Source of the DNA: Polytrichum commune
Lineage: Eukaryota > Streptophyta > Polytrichopsida > Polytrichales > Polytrichaceae
Reading direction: 5' to 3'
Length of the DNA: 64,000 bases
Assembly: GCA_950295325.1 (NCBI GenBank)
Contig: OX485806.1
Span: 23,126,001 to 23,190,000 of the forward strand
The notes under the pieces are model-generated. The model saw nothing but the letters and a program-made list of their open reading frames with translations, was not told the origin of the DNA and ran no database searches. Of the stretch, positions 12,020 through 23,430 are shown piece after piece. The translations under genes and the position numbers were made by a program. Each line of letters begins with the position of its first letter. Within the stretch, counting starts at the first letter, position 1.

Positions 12020-12715
12020 TCTGGACCTATATTAACACTCTAAACTTCGTAATATCAATCTCCTTGACGTCACTTCTTCTCTTACATCCCGAAACCTTAG
12101 GGAACACATTTCCTTAGTTTACATCTCACTCCTTATTGTCACGTTTCGCTCCCACATATGACAAGTTTTGACATTAAAATAATACACCAAAGAATTCAAA
12201 CCATACTCTTGCACAAAACCGTAAGTCTAGACCCCAAACTAGCATATGTAATTGGGCTTTCTCTAATTGGTTTTGATTGAGCTTGCATAGGTATTCTGTA
12301 TTATCAAGTAGTTGGGGACTACCTCCACAACCTTATTTTATACGGCATATTACTTATACACTCTAAACTTTGTCAGATCATGCTTGTGGCAACCAAAGTG
12401 CACGTGATATTAAGGAGTTCTATAGTGTTAACGTGGATGTGTGATAATAGAGAATCAATGTAAGATGTGACATTATGGAATAACACAAAGTCAACATTGT
12501 AATAACTACAATGACGACAACGTACTACATGCGAGCGTGTGGTTTGAATTGTTTGGTGGTTTATTTTAATGTTAGAATCTATGATATATGAGAGGGAAAC
12601 ATGACAATAAGGATTGAAAATTAAAATTGAGAACATTTGTTCCCTAGGGTTTCGGGATGTAAGAGAAGGAGTGACATTGAGGAGGTTGATATTACGGAGT
12701 TTAGAGTGCACTTAT
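12020..12715. repeat. Large imperfect inverted repeat
   Basis: The left arm is about 12020-12225 and the right arm about 12520-12715. Matching blocks include TCTTACATCCCGAAACC on the left against GGTTTCGGGATGTAAGA on the right, and AATTCAAACCA against TGGTTTGAATT. The spacer is about 300 bp. The 112-codon minus frame over this stretch falls largely in the repeat and shows no known domain, so it is not called as a gene. It could be a transposon with long inverted ends, but no target duplication was found. Confidence 0.7.
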
Positions 12716-13604
12716 GTGTTTGCAAAGAGAACACACTGAGCCTAAATAGTGTTACGGGACCTTGACACAAGGTCATGAAGTGTACTAGGGTTATGCAGCC
12801 TTTCACATGGATGCCTACGGCAACATCCAATACGGTATGCCAAAGGCTCCCCTCCCATGCCCCTCCATTACACTATATATTTCTCTCCATCCCACAATCG
12901 ATTCTCAACTTTTGTGTATGATAAAACCGAGAAAAATTGCTTTAATAATCTAGTCAAAAGAAGCATGGCATGTCCTTAGATACAAGGACGGGGAGTGTAG
13001 TATAGGGTAGTACACTAGCCCAAGTGCCCCTCACATGTAAGTAGCTCTCCAAGAGTGGGTCCTTAGGGAACCGCACCTTGTGCCATTAGCATGAGCATAT
13101 CACAATCCCAGTCAAAATGGCTTGGGTTTCGCAACGTCTACGTATTCTCATATTTGTCAAACGGAGTTGATTTATGTGGTTTTCATAATATCAGTTAGTG
13201 TAAGATAGTTCCTTGTCTGAAGATTCTTATTTTTATCATGACTAAAATTTGGATTAATGTAGGTTGTTGACTTTGTATCTATGTCTCTAGCTATCCACAA
13301 CTAACATGTCTCAAGTTTTAATAAGGGTGGCCATGAGCACTTCTGATCCCACCTTCGTGACACCCTCCTCTTCCTCTTTTGTCTACTCTCATGAGGCCTT
13401 TGGTGGTTGTGGCTCTTGGCTTGCAGAATATGTGCCTGTAATTCTTGGTTTGCGGAGAGTTGTTTGAGGCGATTGGATTATGCTTTGAATTTTTTTTGGT
13501 TTGTATTCTTAGTAGTTGTGGTCCTTCATTTGCATTCTCGAAGCTTTTATATTCAATTTTAGTATCCCAGTGATCTCTTTTAACCATTGTTGAATCTCTC
13601 ACAA

Positions 13605-13940
13605 TCTTTTAGTTTCGAATCATTATTGGGTCTTTTTTTATCTTTCACTTCTCATATCTCTCTTAAACTCATTCTTAGTTTCTACACTTTGCAACATATT
13701 GGATCCCTCTTAATCTCCTAACTTTGAAGCATTATTGGATTTCTCATAGTCTCCTAGCTATCACCCATTATTGAATCTCTCTTGGTCTTCTACCACTCTC
13801 TTGGATCCCTTTTAAATATTAGATCTCTTTCTTAGTTACTTCACTCTGAATCATCATTTCTTTTAGTTTTTTTATAATTAATTTTTACTTTGAAGCATTA
13901 CTAGATCTCTCTTGGTATTTAAATTTTGAATCAAAATCGG
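13605..13940. repeat. Degenerate minisatellite
   Basis: An imperfect unit of about 50-60 bp recurs, marked by CATTATTGGAT or CATTATTGAATCTCTC followed by a pyrimidine-rich TCTTAATCTCCTAAC-like segment. Five or six decayed copies can be followed by eye. Confidence 0.5.
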
Positions 13941-14166
13941 CGTATTTTAGTCTCTCAAATTTCTATTTGATACAACTTACTAAAAAAAGCTTTTGATCTT
14001 GAACCTCTTGTAGTAAAAAAAACAAACAAAACAAATCAATACAACACAAAACACCATAAAACAACACAAAATAAAACAATACAACACACCTCAAGACAAT
14101 ACAAAACAACCCACAACAAAATATGAATTAACTATTGACAACTTCACCACATGTGACTAAAATTTT

Positions 14167-14197
14167 CCATCAACACTGCTCAAAGTAGTGTTGATGG
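14167..14197. repeat. Perfect 11-bp hairpin
   Basis: CCATCAACACT and AGTGTTGATGG are exact inverted copies around a 9-base loop, followed by a T-run. It is too short for a plant miRNA precursor. It is recorded as structure only. Confidence 0.6.
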
Positions 14198-16094
14198 ACA
14201 TTTTTTATTTTTTCTTCTTCTGATAGTCTATCGTGGGCTCATAAAATTAACTTTGTTATCCAAACTTCTCGTATTTTCCCAAAAATGTCTATAATTAGAA
14301 TCATAAGTTAGGATATTGACTATATAAACACTCTTTGTTGCTACCTTAACCATAGGTTCTTTAATACCTTAACTTTAACATTAACCTAATATCCATTATA
14401 AGTTAAGGTATCGATAGTATACACATACTTGGTTGATACTCTAAAAAAATGTCCTTTAATAATTAAATAAAAACGTAAGATTAATATCCATCGAATGTTA
14501 ATAAGTTGTTAATTTTAATATTTGGCAAGTAATTTTATTCTATGATTCAATCAATATTATCCATATAAAATAGATGTCCAAACACATAGAATGCACAATA
14601 AATATAAAGAGCAAGGGCATATATGACATATGTTCAAAGACAATAAAAAAAACTCCCTAAATCATGAAATATATTCAAACTATACTTGCATAAAATAATT
14701 GACAAACAACAATAACATATGTACAACTAGAGTCAAACCAAAATTGATGATGTCTAATATGTCTATTATATTAGGATATCAACAATAATATACGAAGACA
14801 ATCCCCTAAACACAGATTATATATTTGGATAGTTTACTACACAAATACCTAAAATTTAAACTATATATATATATATATATGAAAATCAATTTATTTAAGA
14901 GAAAATTAAATAACAACATTACTCCTACAATCCTAATCCTAAACCCAACACTCTACAAGATTAGAAGTCATTCCTACATGTTTATATGATGAGATACCAT
15001 GAATAAAAAAATAAAAGGACTCCGATGTGGTCACTGATGTGAATTATGGTTTTGCTTCGTTTATTAGTTGGTTTGAGTGTATTTGTAATCTTAAAACGAC
15101 ATTGTAAGAACTAAATTGTTTAAGCTTTAGGATAATTTTAGATCATACATAAGACAAATCTTTATGAATTTATGTCCATGACCTATAAATGCAACCCTGA
15201 AGCCTCCAACCTTGAGTTTTGCTTATTTGTTATAATATGTGAAATGCACATGATATATGTAATAGTTGGTTGTAAGAAAAGAAAAATGTTATTATTATTA
15301 TTCAAGGTGGTTGATAAATAAAAAAAATTATTTGCATAGAACCTATATACTAATATTAGATATCTAGGCCCAAATGCTAGTAATGAATAAGACATAAATA
15401 ATGCGGAATAGATGGCAAGTTAGAGAATCATCACATAATAATACAAGGTCAAAGTATCAACATTACACTTTATTCTAGAATAGAGAGCAATCATGTTTTG
15501 GGAATTTGGTTAGGGTATCAATTGTAACAAATGCTCTTGGTGTGGACCTACGGTTAGGGTATCAACCAAGTGGATTGTGATATCATTATTCCATATAATA
15601 ATACTCCACATGACAAATCTCTCTCTCTCTCTCTCCCCCCCCCCCCGCCCCCTATGAAACCAATGAATTACACCACACAATACATTGATATCAATGTGTC
15701 TTGTGCGGGGAATTCATTGGCATACCTAAGTGCATTGTATAGGTGGGTAAAACTTACGAGTGACTAAAGGGTGCACTTCCATGTGTTGATAAGGATGGCA
15801 CAAACCCATTAAACAACAAAAAATTGCCCCCCCCCCCCAAGGAGGAAAGACAACAATTGATGGCCGGCATGACTATAGAGGGAAGTTGATGATTGAGAAG
15901 GAGACTTGACAACCTTTCTATTTTGGAACCAAAAACCGACTTGTCATTGAGTTTCTTCCTCTACTTCATCTTCTTTCCTCGTTCTTCTTTTTATTTCTCT
16001 AAATTTTAGGGTGGCATGCCTATGTTGACGTGGGCCCAAACTTGTCATGTTTATCTTAGTGAAAATATCTAATACCTTGCCCAATTCTTTGTAT

Positions 16095-16150
<56 letters not shown>

Positions 16151-16776
16151 AATACAATCTCAAGATATAAAGTTCACTATATCTACTCATGTGACATTCA
16201 AAACGAGTAAATGCAAGGACGACCACATTCCAATACGCATGTTGGATATCGTACATGTGAGGGCCCACGCAACCAACATGCGCCCGTCAAAGAAAGATGC
16301 AAACCTTCCACTACGGTAGATTTACACATTTTCATGTGACGCACGTCAACTGCCCAGGTGACATACGCTTAAAATGGTTGGACAAGACAAATCTACTCTC
16401 TCCTATATTCCAGTCACCCCCCCCCCCTCCCTCTCCCTCTCCCCCTTCCCCCCAAAACTACACATGGACGGAAGTGCTCAACCCACAAGGTGCTGGATCG
16501 AGAGCTCCGCCCCTGCGTTGCATCACTAAAACCACCACCACCACCACTACGTTTGTATGAGCCCTTGGCCCATCGCCCTTGTGTGTCGGTGAAAGAGACA
16601 ATTCCCACTCCACCCCAAGCCACGATTCAATCAAACTTGCGGATTCTCCAACGACACATATACAACAAGTTCCTCGCGACACCATCGTGACAAGTGCCGA
16701 CCTCTTCTCGGCTCGGCTCCATTCGGCTTGGCTTATATGCTCGGAGTGGAATGGTCGGCACATGCGAGCGAACTTA

Positions 16777-17285
16777 GGGCCACTTCACACACGAGACTGA
16801 GAGCCCGTGCCCATTACACTTCAAGCACTCTCATTGGTGGAAAAGGCGGAGCCGGTCGAAGTTTGCTACTTCACACTACGCTTGAGGGACCAACGGAGTG
16901 AGTATGTGAATGCAAGACGGATGTAAAGTCTACATGGAATCCTACATGGCATCGAATGGATCATGTTTCATGGTCACTTGGACTATTTTCAAAAAACCAC
17001 CTCTTGGAGGTAGGCCTAACACAAAACCACTGGGAGACCATGGCACTCCAAACGCTCACAACCGTTGATTTATTCTACTTTATCATGGGTGAGGACCTAC
17101 ATGAATAGACATTCATTGAAATAGCATTTGGTTGAGGGCCCGTCGCAAATGACTTCACACTACACTTGAGGATCCGTGACCACACTACATGATGTTGGAG
17201 GTGTATTGGGACGGCCTTTGGACAGTTTGTTTTGGGCTCTCACAAACTCGTGGTCACGGCTCTTGGCTCGTGTGTGAAGTGGCCC
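16777..17285 (+). mobile_element. Family D MITE, copy 1 (PIF/Harbinger type)
   Basis: The ends are GGGCCACTTCACACACGAG and, inverted, CTCGTGTGTGAAGTGGCCC. TTA flanks both sides (16774-16776 and 17286-17288). The body is 509 bp, non-coding, with further internal inverted repetition. It is closely similar to the copy at 19953-20459, which lies in the opposite orientation: for example GGTGGAAAAGGCGGAGCC near the start here and its reverse complement near the end there. Confidence 0.9.
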
Positions 17286-17288
17286 TTA

Positions 17289-18469
17289 TACGTGCCCCAA
17301 GGCACTCCACTCAACACAAACCCCGCCCAGCCCCTGCCATGCACTCTCTTTGTGTCACTACCAACATGAAAGCTTTCTAATCTCCCGGCTGGCCGGCTGG
17401 CTGCGGCAGCCACTTCCCTTGTCAGGCGGGCAGGGGGACAACATTTCTAGGCTTGCTAGGCAAAGCGCATTTGTAATTTTGTTTGTATGTATGTGTATAT
17501 CATATACAATTGTTGTTTCTTTTGGGCGGGCTAGCTAATGCCCCCCCTCCCCCCCCCTTCCCTCCCTCCCCACCCGACTTTACCCCAAAGTCTTTCCTAA
17601 AACCCGGGTAAAGCTCCCTCGCTTATAGGGGAGTTCGGCTACCCCAGTGCACCTACCAGGGCTTGCTCCGGAGATTTTCGAGTAGGTTTTACTTAAGTAG
17701 CTTTCACACATGTTCATGGTTTTTATCTACGAGGCGATGGCATGTTGGATAGTTTCTGTCCCATCCCCAAATCCCTCTTCCCACTCACCTATCTTACCAT
17801 CGGTTTTTGTTAATGGAGCTCCCTCGTGCCCTCGTGGCTAAGACTAAAAAGCAACCAATCACAACGGTAGGAGTGCGACACTTGTAAAAGTCCTATATTC
17901 TTGCCTCATGTCTAGATACTGATGGGAGGGGAGGGGAGAGGAGGGGAGGGTCAGTGTTTGAGGCGTAAAACCTCCACTTTTAAACCATGCCACATCATTT
18001 GCCAACTAGGCTTAGCACTAGATAATGTTGATGGTGTGGAGGCCGTGTTTGTAGAACCAAGTTTTAGGCTTCGCTAAAGTTGGGTGGGGAGGAGGCATTA
18101 AGGCTAGTAGCGGGCGGGCGGGCAGTCACGGGGGCCAAGTAAGTAAGTTATACATATAATGGACCATCCATTCATTGCATTATATTCCAACTTGACCCAA
18201 CATTGTCATGGTATAGGAGAAAGCTGAAACTTGTTGGGCCTGTCCACATACAAATATGGGGTTGGGTCAGTGTTGGTCTCCTGCCAAAACAATCCACCAG
18301 CTGACCCCCCCCCTCCGGCCCCTCCTCCTCCATAGTTGACTCCTCCTCCTCCATCACTAGCTCGCCCACGAAGCTAGAAGGCAATGAATGAATGAATGAA
18401 TGAATGAATGAATGGCGGAGACCGAACCACCGACCGACCGCCCGCTCGCTACTTAATTACAAAGGGAGC
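17289..18469. other. Gene-less stretch, low-complexity tracts
   Basis: No gene recognised. It contains a long C/T tract (17540-17570), a G/A tract (17925-17955) and an eight-fold AATG tetranucleotide repeat at 18383-18414. Confidence 0.5.
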
Positions 18470-18795
18470 CGCTCGACGTTCGAGGAAATTTACCCATCTT
18501 TTGAAGAGGAATCGATGGAATATATAGATAGATAGATATATATATATATATATGCCCTTGAGAACCCCAAAACATCATCATCGCAACATGGAACCGATCG
18601 GACACGGGAACATTAGGGTTTTGACCGATTGCGTCCAAACATCTCCTTGGGCCACTCGTGAAGCGATCAATCGATCGGGGAGGTTTTTGGACATAATCGG
18701 TGGAGATCCGAGTAAGTGTTTGCAAGTCCAACCGGTTACATGTTGATGACGACATCCTTCGGGCACTAACTAACTACCGGTTCTCCCCGATCATA
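18470..18795. repeat. Family B halves joined tail to tail
   Basis: The first half (to about 18650) reads forward: GAGGAATCGATGGAATAT, then GGGTTTTGACCGATTGCG. The second half (about 18675-18795) reads as the reverse complement of family B: TTTTTGGACATAATCGG, CCAACCGGTTACATGTTGA, CCGGTTCTCCCCGATCAT. The result is an imperfect palindrome of about 320 bp. A GATA/TA microsatellite lies inside the first half (18527-18553). Confidence 0.6.
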
Positions 18796-19669
18796 GGTGG
18801 CACATACCCATTTCTGATAACTAAAGCAACGTCACACAAATGTGGTACACGCGTGATAGCCGAGTGATTCTTTTATTACTACATGCATGGAAATCGATAT
18901 CACGGCGTTTTGGTAACCCAAAACAAATATATTCTAATTTTCATCTGGAGTCATGGGATTACAGTGAAGTTCCAAAGATGAGATTCTCTCCCAACCCATA
19001 TTCATAGGCATCAAACAACCTACTTCTAATAATTTGTAGACAAAAAAACCTTCAGTACATTCAACGCCCTTCTCAAGGAACCCAACTCCGTGACCTTATA
19101 AGTCCATAGTCAACATTCGTGATGGGGAGTTGAAACCCATATGGGTGAATATATCTATAGATATATATAGATAAAAGTTTTTGATGCCCCCCCCCTCCCT
19201 TCCCTTTGATGATGGATAAGATACTCATACGAGGTCCAAAACTCCGTGGGGAAAATGTCCACATGATATGCAGCTCGATCGTTGGGGATCATTTGCTAAT
19301 CATCTCCTGCTACCTAATCGCTTGTTTATAAGCCTCGAAGATGTGCAGGCGCAGAGCTAAAAGCGTCCTTTAAAAAGAAGGCCCACTTATATAAAAAGAC
19401 ACGGTTTCGATCGATGCAGTAGTTGTTGCAGTGGCGGCAGTAAGTTAGTAGTAGTGTTGCAGGAAATATTCGTAATCCCCTAGCCTCCTGACCCAGCTTG
19501 TGAGGAACTCAAGGTTTAATTATGACTTAATCCAAAACCTATATATTCTTCATTTCCCAAACTGCAGTTGGTGAAGTCAAAACTCGACTAAGTATATATA
19601 AGGGGGTACTAACTAATTAAACCCCCGTTTAGCCGTTTAGGGTATTTTAATTAGTGGGACATGCATACC
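18796..19669. other. Unassigned spacer
   Basis: No gene or repeat family was recognised, apart from short TA and GATA tracts near 19150-19170 and a C-run near 19188. Confidence 0.45.
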
Positions 19670-20640
19670 CTGTGTTTATTTGAGGTGTATGCATGCGTGC
19701 TAGGTTACACTAATGGTCAACAACTTCATCATTAGCACCATCTCATGAGACTCAACGTTTATTTGCAGTTACTAATAGTTTGGCACAAGTATGTTCAATA
19801 GTGTTATGAGGTTTTATGCGTATCTCACATAATGGTCTACAATTTGATTGAAAATGCACACAAACGACACTTGACGGATAGTATGCTCAACAATATCTTC
19901 CACTTGCATATTAAAGTGCAAAACTATCCATTCAAGGTTCCCGGTGTGCTTACCACCACTTCACACACGAGCCAAGAGCCACGATTATGAAATTGTGAGG
20001 GCGCCAAAAGAAAGTGTCCAAAGGCCGTCCCAAGACACCTCCAAAATCATGTAGTGTGGTCACGGACCCTCAAGTGTAGTGTGAAGTCATATGTGACCAG
20101 GCCCTCAACCAAATGTTATTTCAATGAATGTCTATTCATGTGGGTCCTCACACATGATAAAATAGAATAAATCAGCGGTTGTGAGCGTTCGGAGTGCCGT
20201 GGTCTCCCGGTTTTGTGTCAGGCCTACCTCCAAGAGGCGGTCTTTGAAAATAGTCCAAGTGACCATGAAACATGATCCATTTTGATGCCATGTAGGAATC
20301 CATGTAGACTTTTACGTCCATCTTGCATTCACATACTCCCCGTTGGTCCTTCAAGCGTAGTGTGAAGCGGCGAACTTGGACCGGCTCCGCCTTTTCCACC
20401 AACGAAAGTGCTTGTAGTGTAATGATCACGGGCTCTCAGTCTCGTGCGTGAAGTGGCCCTTAGCTAAATGTCATAATGCAAACAAAACTTCACTTAGAAA
20501 AGGTACGTTTTTCATATTGATGAATGATATCATATTGACAATTAATGGACACTTTAAGACATCTAGGAATCTAGTTTAGGCCCTTTGCAAATAGTGCACG
20601 TGACACGGAATACCATAACCGGTGTACTACCACCGCCCGC
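19670..20640 (+). repeat. Family L copy, split by a MITE
   Basis: The pieces 19670-19952 and 20460-20640 together match the uninterrupted copy at 45205-45735, with shared GCTAGGTTACACTAATGG, CACAATGGTCTAC-like text, CTAAATGTCATAATG and CATCTAG-GAATCTAGTTTAGG. The family D MITE lies exactly in the gap, so this pair shows both the occupied and the empty site. Confidence 0.8.
19953..20459 (-). mobile_element. Family D MITE, copy 2
   Basis: This 507-bp copy is inverted relative to copy 1. Its right end GTGAAGTGGCCC is followed by TTA (20460-20462), and TTA precedes the left end (19950-19952). The left end is altered to CCACCACTTCACACACGAG. No coding capacity. Confidence 0.9.
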
Positions 20641-21340
20641 CGGGGGGGGGGGTTCCGGTAGTACTAGCTAGGCTAGTAGACATTAAATAGATGTAAAAGA
20701 GAGAGATTGAGATTGAGAGTGTTAATTGAGATTATAATAAGCAGTCCCGATCGAGGTAGGTGCAATTTGAATACCAACGGTCCTTCGTAGGGCGTGTGAG
20801 ATGTAATGCCATTGATGTGATCTATTCTACATTTGGCGCACGATAATATCATAACCACCAACTGTTGGTGTTTGTTACGCAACCACTTATGTGTTCCCAA
20901 ATTATGAGAGGGGAATTCGGGCATAAAGGCAACCAAGAAAGGTTGATGAGCTTAAATTGAGTGTAGCAACTAGTGTCCGAGGAGAATTTTGGGCATAATC
21001 GGTCAAAATCCGAGTGTTTCCAAGTCCACCCGGAACGGCGGCATGTTGTCACACTAATTGCGTGTGTGTGTCCATGTGTTCATGAGAAGTGGGTGAATTG
21101 AGAAAACGTAGCTTTGAAAATGTTCGGTTGAAGTTTGATCCTTTAATTTGGTGGTCGCACTTGAATTTCATGTAGGGAAGTGGGTGGGAACAAGAAGCAC
21201 CTAACTTAAACTTAAACTTACCTTGATTGTGGCATGGGTGCTTGATATGATCCTATTGAGTGTATAAGTATCAAATAAATGGCGCGGGTTTTCGGGATTG
21301 ATAACCTCTTTTGGATGTGCAGGAGAGACAAACATCTTAA
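20641..21340. other. Spacer with a family B fragment
   Basis: An 11-base G-run starts near 20643. About 20975-21055 matches the reverse complement of the family B end (GAATTTTGGGCATAATCGG, CCAAGTCCACCCGG). No gene recognised. Confidence 0.5.
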
Positions 21341-21901
21341 GGGCCGCTTCACACTATGACCGTCCAAGTCGAGAGGCCCTGGGATTGAGTGGCCAAACTT
21401 TGTTGAGAGTCCAAAGAAATGGGCTAAAACACACATAGCCAATAAAATATAGGAATTGAAGCCTTCAGTTAGGCACAGTGTGAAGCTTCCAAAGGCCAAG
21501 CCCAAAGTCCAAACCTTTGGCCATGAAATCCCACAACCTCTCAACTTGGACGGCCATAATGTGAAGCCTCCAAAGGCCAAGCCCAAAGTCCAAAGGAAGA
21601 AGGAGCATCCCACTTTACTCCCTGCCCAAAAAAATAACCCCTCCAACCTGACAACCATGATTTTGTCAGTTTATGATTTCTCAACCATATTTTGGGTTTC
21701 CAATCTTGTCCGACCCAAACTTCCTTTAAGAGTCCGTCGCCTTGGTAAAAAATTATTGCCATGTAGGCATTTTGGAAAGCGACAGCCTTTGGATTTGGGC
21801 CTCTAGTGTGAAGGGTCGAGGGGCCAAATTCTTGGTTTCTTGCAATCTAATTGGTGGAAATCAACACCCTCTCAACCTTTGGCCATAGTGTGTAGCAGCC
21901 C
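21341..21901. mobile_element. PIF/Harbinger-type MITE, TAA duplication
   Basis: The left end GGGCCGCTTCACACTATG and the right end CATAGTGTGTAGCAGCCC are inverted copies with two or three changes. TAA flanks both (21338-21340 and 21902-21904). Inside, a block around CCAAAGGCCAAGCCCAAAGT occurs twice in direct orientation, near 21490 and 21568. The 146- and 116-codon frames over this element are opposite-strand shadows of that repetition and carry no known domain. Confidence 0.85.
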
Positions 21902-21904
21902 TAA

Positions 21905-22924
21905 GTTACATGATCAGTTCTCCAAGCAAGCATGTGCTTAAAACTCAAATTTCGATGTGAAACTACACCTTTCACACCTATTAACCCTTAACAAACATGG
22001 GTTATTAACATACAATCAAATAAACAATTTATACGGGCTTCACCAAGTTCATGAACCATGTTAAATATGTTCATGTGTTTGGAACCTTATTTCATATACA
22101 TTGTCTTGTGTCAAGGAGAAAATTATATATATACACATATATATACTCATACTAGACAATGATGATCAAATCATAATGTATGTGTTTGCATCCAAGGGTA
22201 CCCATGCTGTGTATTTGAACTCAAATCTTCAATTACATAAAATTGGTAGTAAACATCCAAAATAGTGTGCAATGTTTATAAATTAGCGTGAGACGACCTA
22301 ATTGCACACATCATTGTAGCTAAATAGGCAGGTGTAAAAGGTCCGTGGACCTTACATGGTTACTCCTCTTAATTAGATATCAATATCTAAGTGGAATATG
22401 ACATGCGTTTGAGTTGAGAAGGGGCACTAACAAAGACACATGTTAAGATGAGATTCATTTGTGTGTCCATAATGTAGACGACATTATGGATTCAATAGTT
22501 AACCTACTACCTACTATTGGGAAGTCTTATGTGATCACTTTAAGGAAAAGAAAACTTCACTATGACATCTTATGGTTTTTGCATCTCAAAAATTTGATCG
22601 TGAAACTTGAAAGGACAATTAATCTTCATGAAACTTTGGCAATTGCCGAGTACGAGATGATTCCCTAGTTCAATCCAATGGCCAAATTTGACGTGGAGAT
22701 AGCGGAAGTGCCCCCCCCCCCCCACAAGGCCACATACCATGGTATGTTGGGAGCATTAGGGTTGGGATCTAGTGTTATAACAATATCGTGGAGTACTAAA
22801 TCTTGTCGAATAATGGTTGTAGAATAGGTTGGGAGACATAACGTTACTTCGCCAACTATATTAGTTAGTCCGTTTTCTAAGTTCGATGTCTAAGTGTAGT
22901 TGGGCCTATGGCCACCAATGAATG
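21905..22924. other. Gene-less stretch
   Basis: No gene recognised. The piece 22100-22250 (GTTTGCATCCAAGGGTACCC and onward) has a diverged relative near 60310-60450, so it is probably an old dispersed repeat. A C-run lies near 22711. Confidence 0.45.
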
Positions 22925-22956
22925 AATGGGGGAGAACCAACCACTACACAAAATAT

Positions 22957-23239
22957 GATATTTAGTGTTTGATACATTGAATACGAACGCATACACTAAA
23001 TATCAATAACCCTATGAAAGTAAGTAACATTAAATGTAAACTCAAACACTAAATATCAACTATGGTAATACGTGGAAGTTACATGTTTGAATCTAGTGTC
23101 AATAAGGATCTTAAAAAAAGAGGATATAATAAGGGAGGTGACAGTTGGGAAGGTAGTGGCACATTTATGTCTAACACTAATTGTCAAAGAATTGACAATT
23201 AGTGTTGAGCATGGTAGGGTGGTAACAACACTAAATATC
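22957..23239. mobile_element. TIR element M nested in family B
   Basis: The ends are GATATTTAGTGTT and AACACTAAATATC, an exact 13-bp inverted pair. The same ATTTAGTGT word begins the family L copy at 45205, so the two may share ends. A perfect 15-bp stem with a 4-base loop lies inside at 23173-23206. Non-coding. Confidence 0.7.
23173..23206. repeat. Perfect 15-bp stem, 4-base loop
   Basis: AACACTAATTGTCAA and TTGACAATTAGTGTT pair exactly around AGAA. It lies within element M and is likely part of its palindromic structure; there is no evidence for an RNA gene. Confidence 0.7.
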
Positions 23240-23430
23240 ATAAATGAATTGGTTGAGTTTGAGAAATAACTGGTTGAAGTTCAGGTCTTTAGGAAAAATT
23301 ATAGATCATTATAGAGGAATTTACAGAATATGCCCCAAAGTAGTAAAGGAAAACCGAAAGATCACAACTTATAAGTGGTTGGATTTGGAAACACTAGGAT
23401 TGTGCCCAAAAATCTCTCCCTACACTAATG

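Larger units (their letters stand above)
12840..16776. other. Gene-less stretch with simple repeats
   Basis: No gene was recognised over nearly 4 kb. It holds a degenerate minisatellite (13605-13940), a 14030-14110 stretch built of ACAAC and AAAC words, a small perfect hairpin (14167-14197), (TA)n near 14863-14881, (CT)n followed by poly-C near 15620-15645, poly-C near 15828-15838, (CT)n then (TA)n at 16097-16151, and a C/T-rich tract at 16416-16452. Confidence 0.5.
22925..23430 (+). mobile_element. Family B element, split by element M
   Basis: The left end GGGGGAGAACCAACCACTAC and the right part ending CCAAAAATCTCTCCC match other copies. The join expected between them is broken by a 283-bp insertion at 22957-23239. 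After the insertion the text resumes with TTGGTTGAGTTTGAGAAATA and AACTGGTTGAAGTTCAGG. Confidence 0.75.

Noticed and set aside
21218-21806. Opposed frames of 146 and 116 codons
   Set aside because: They lie in a MITE with internal direct repeats (21341-21901), which explains their similarity to each other. No domain.
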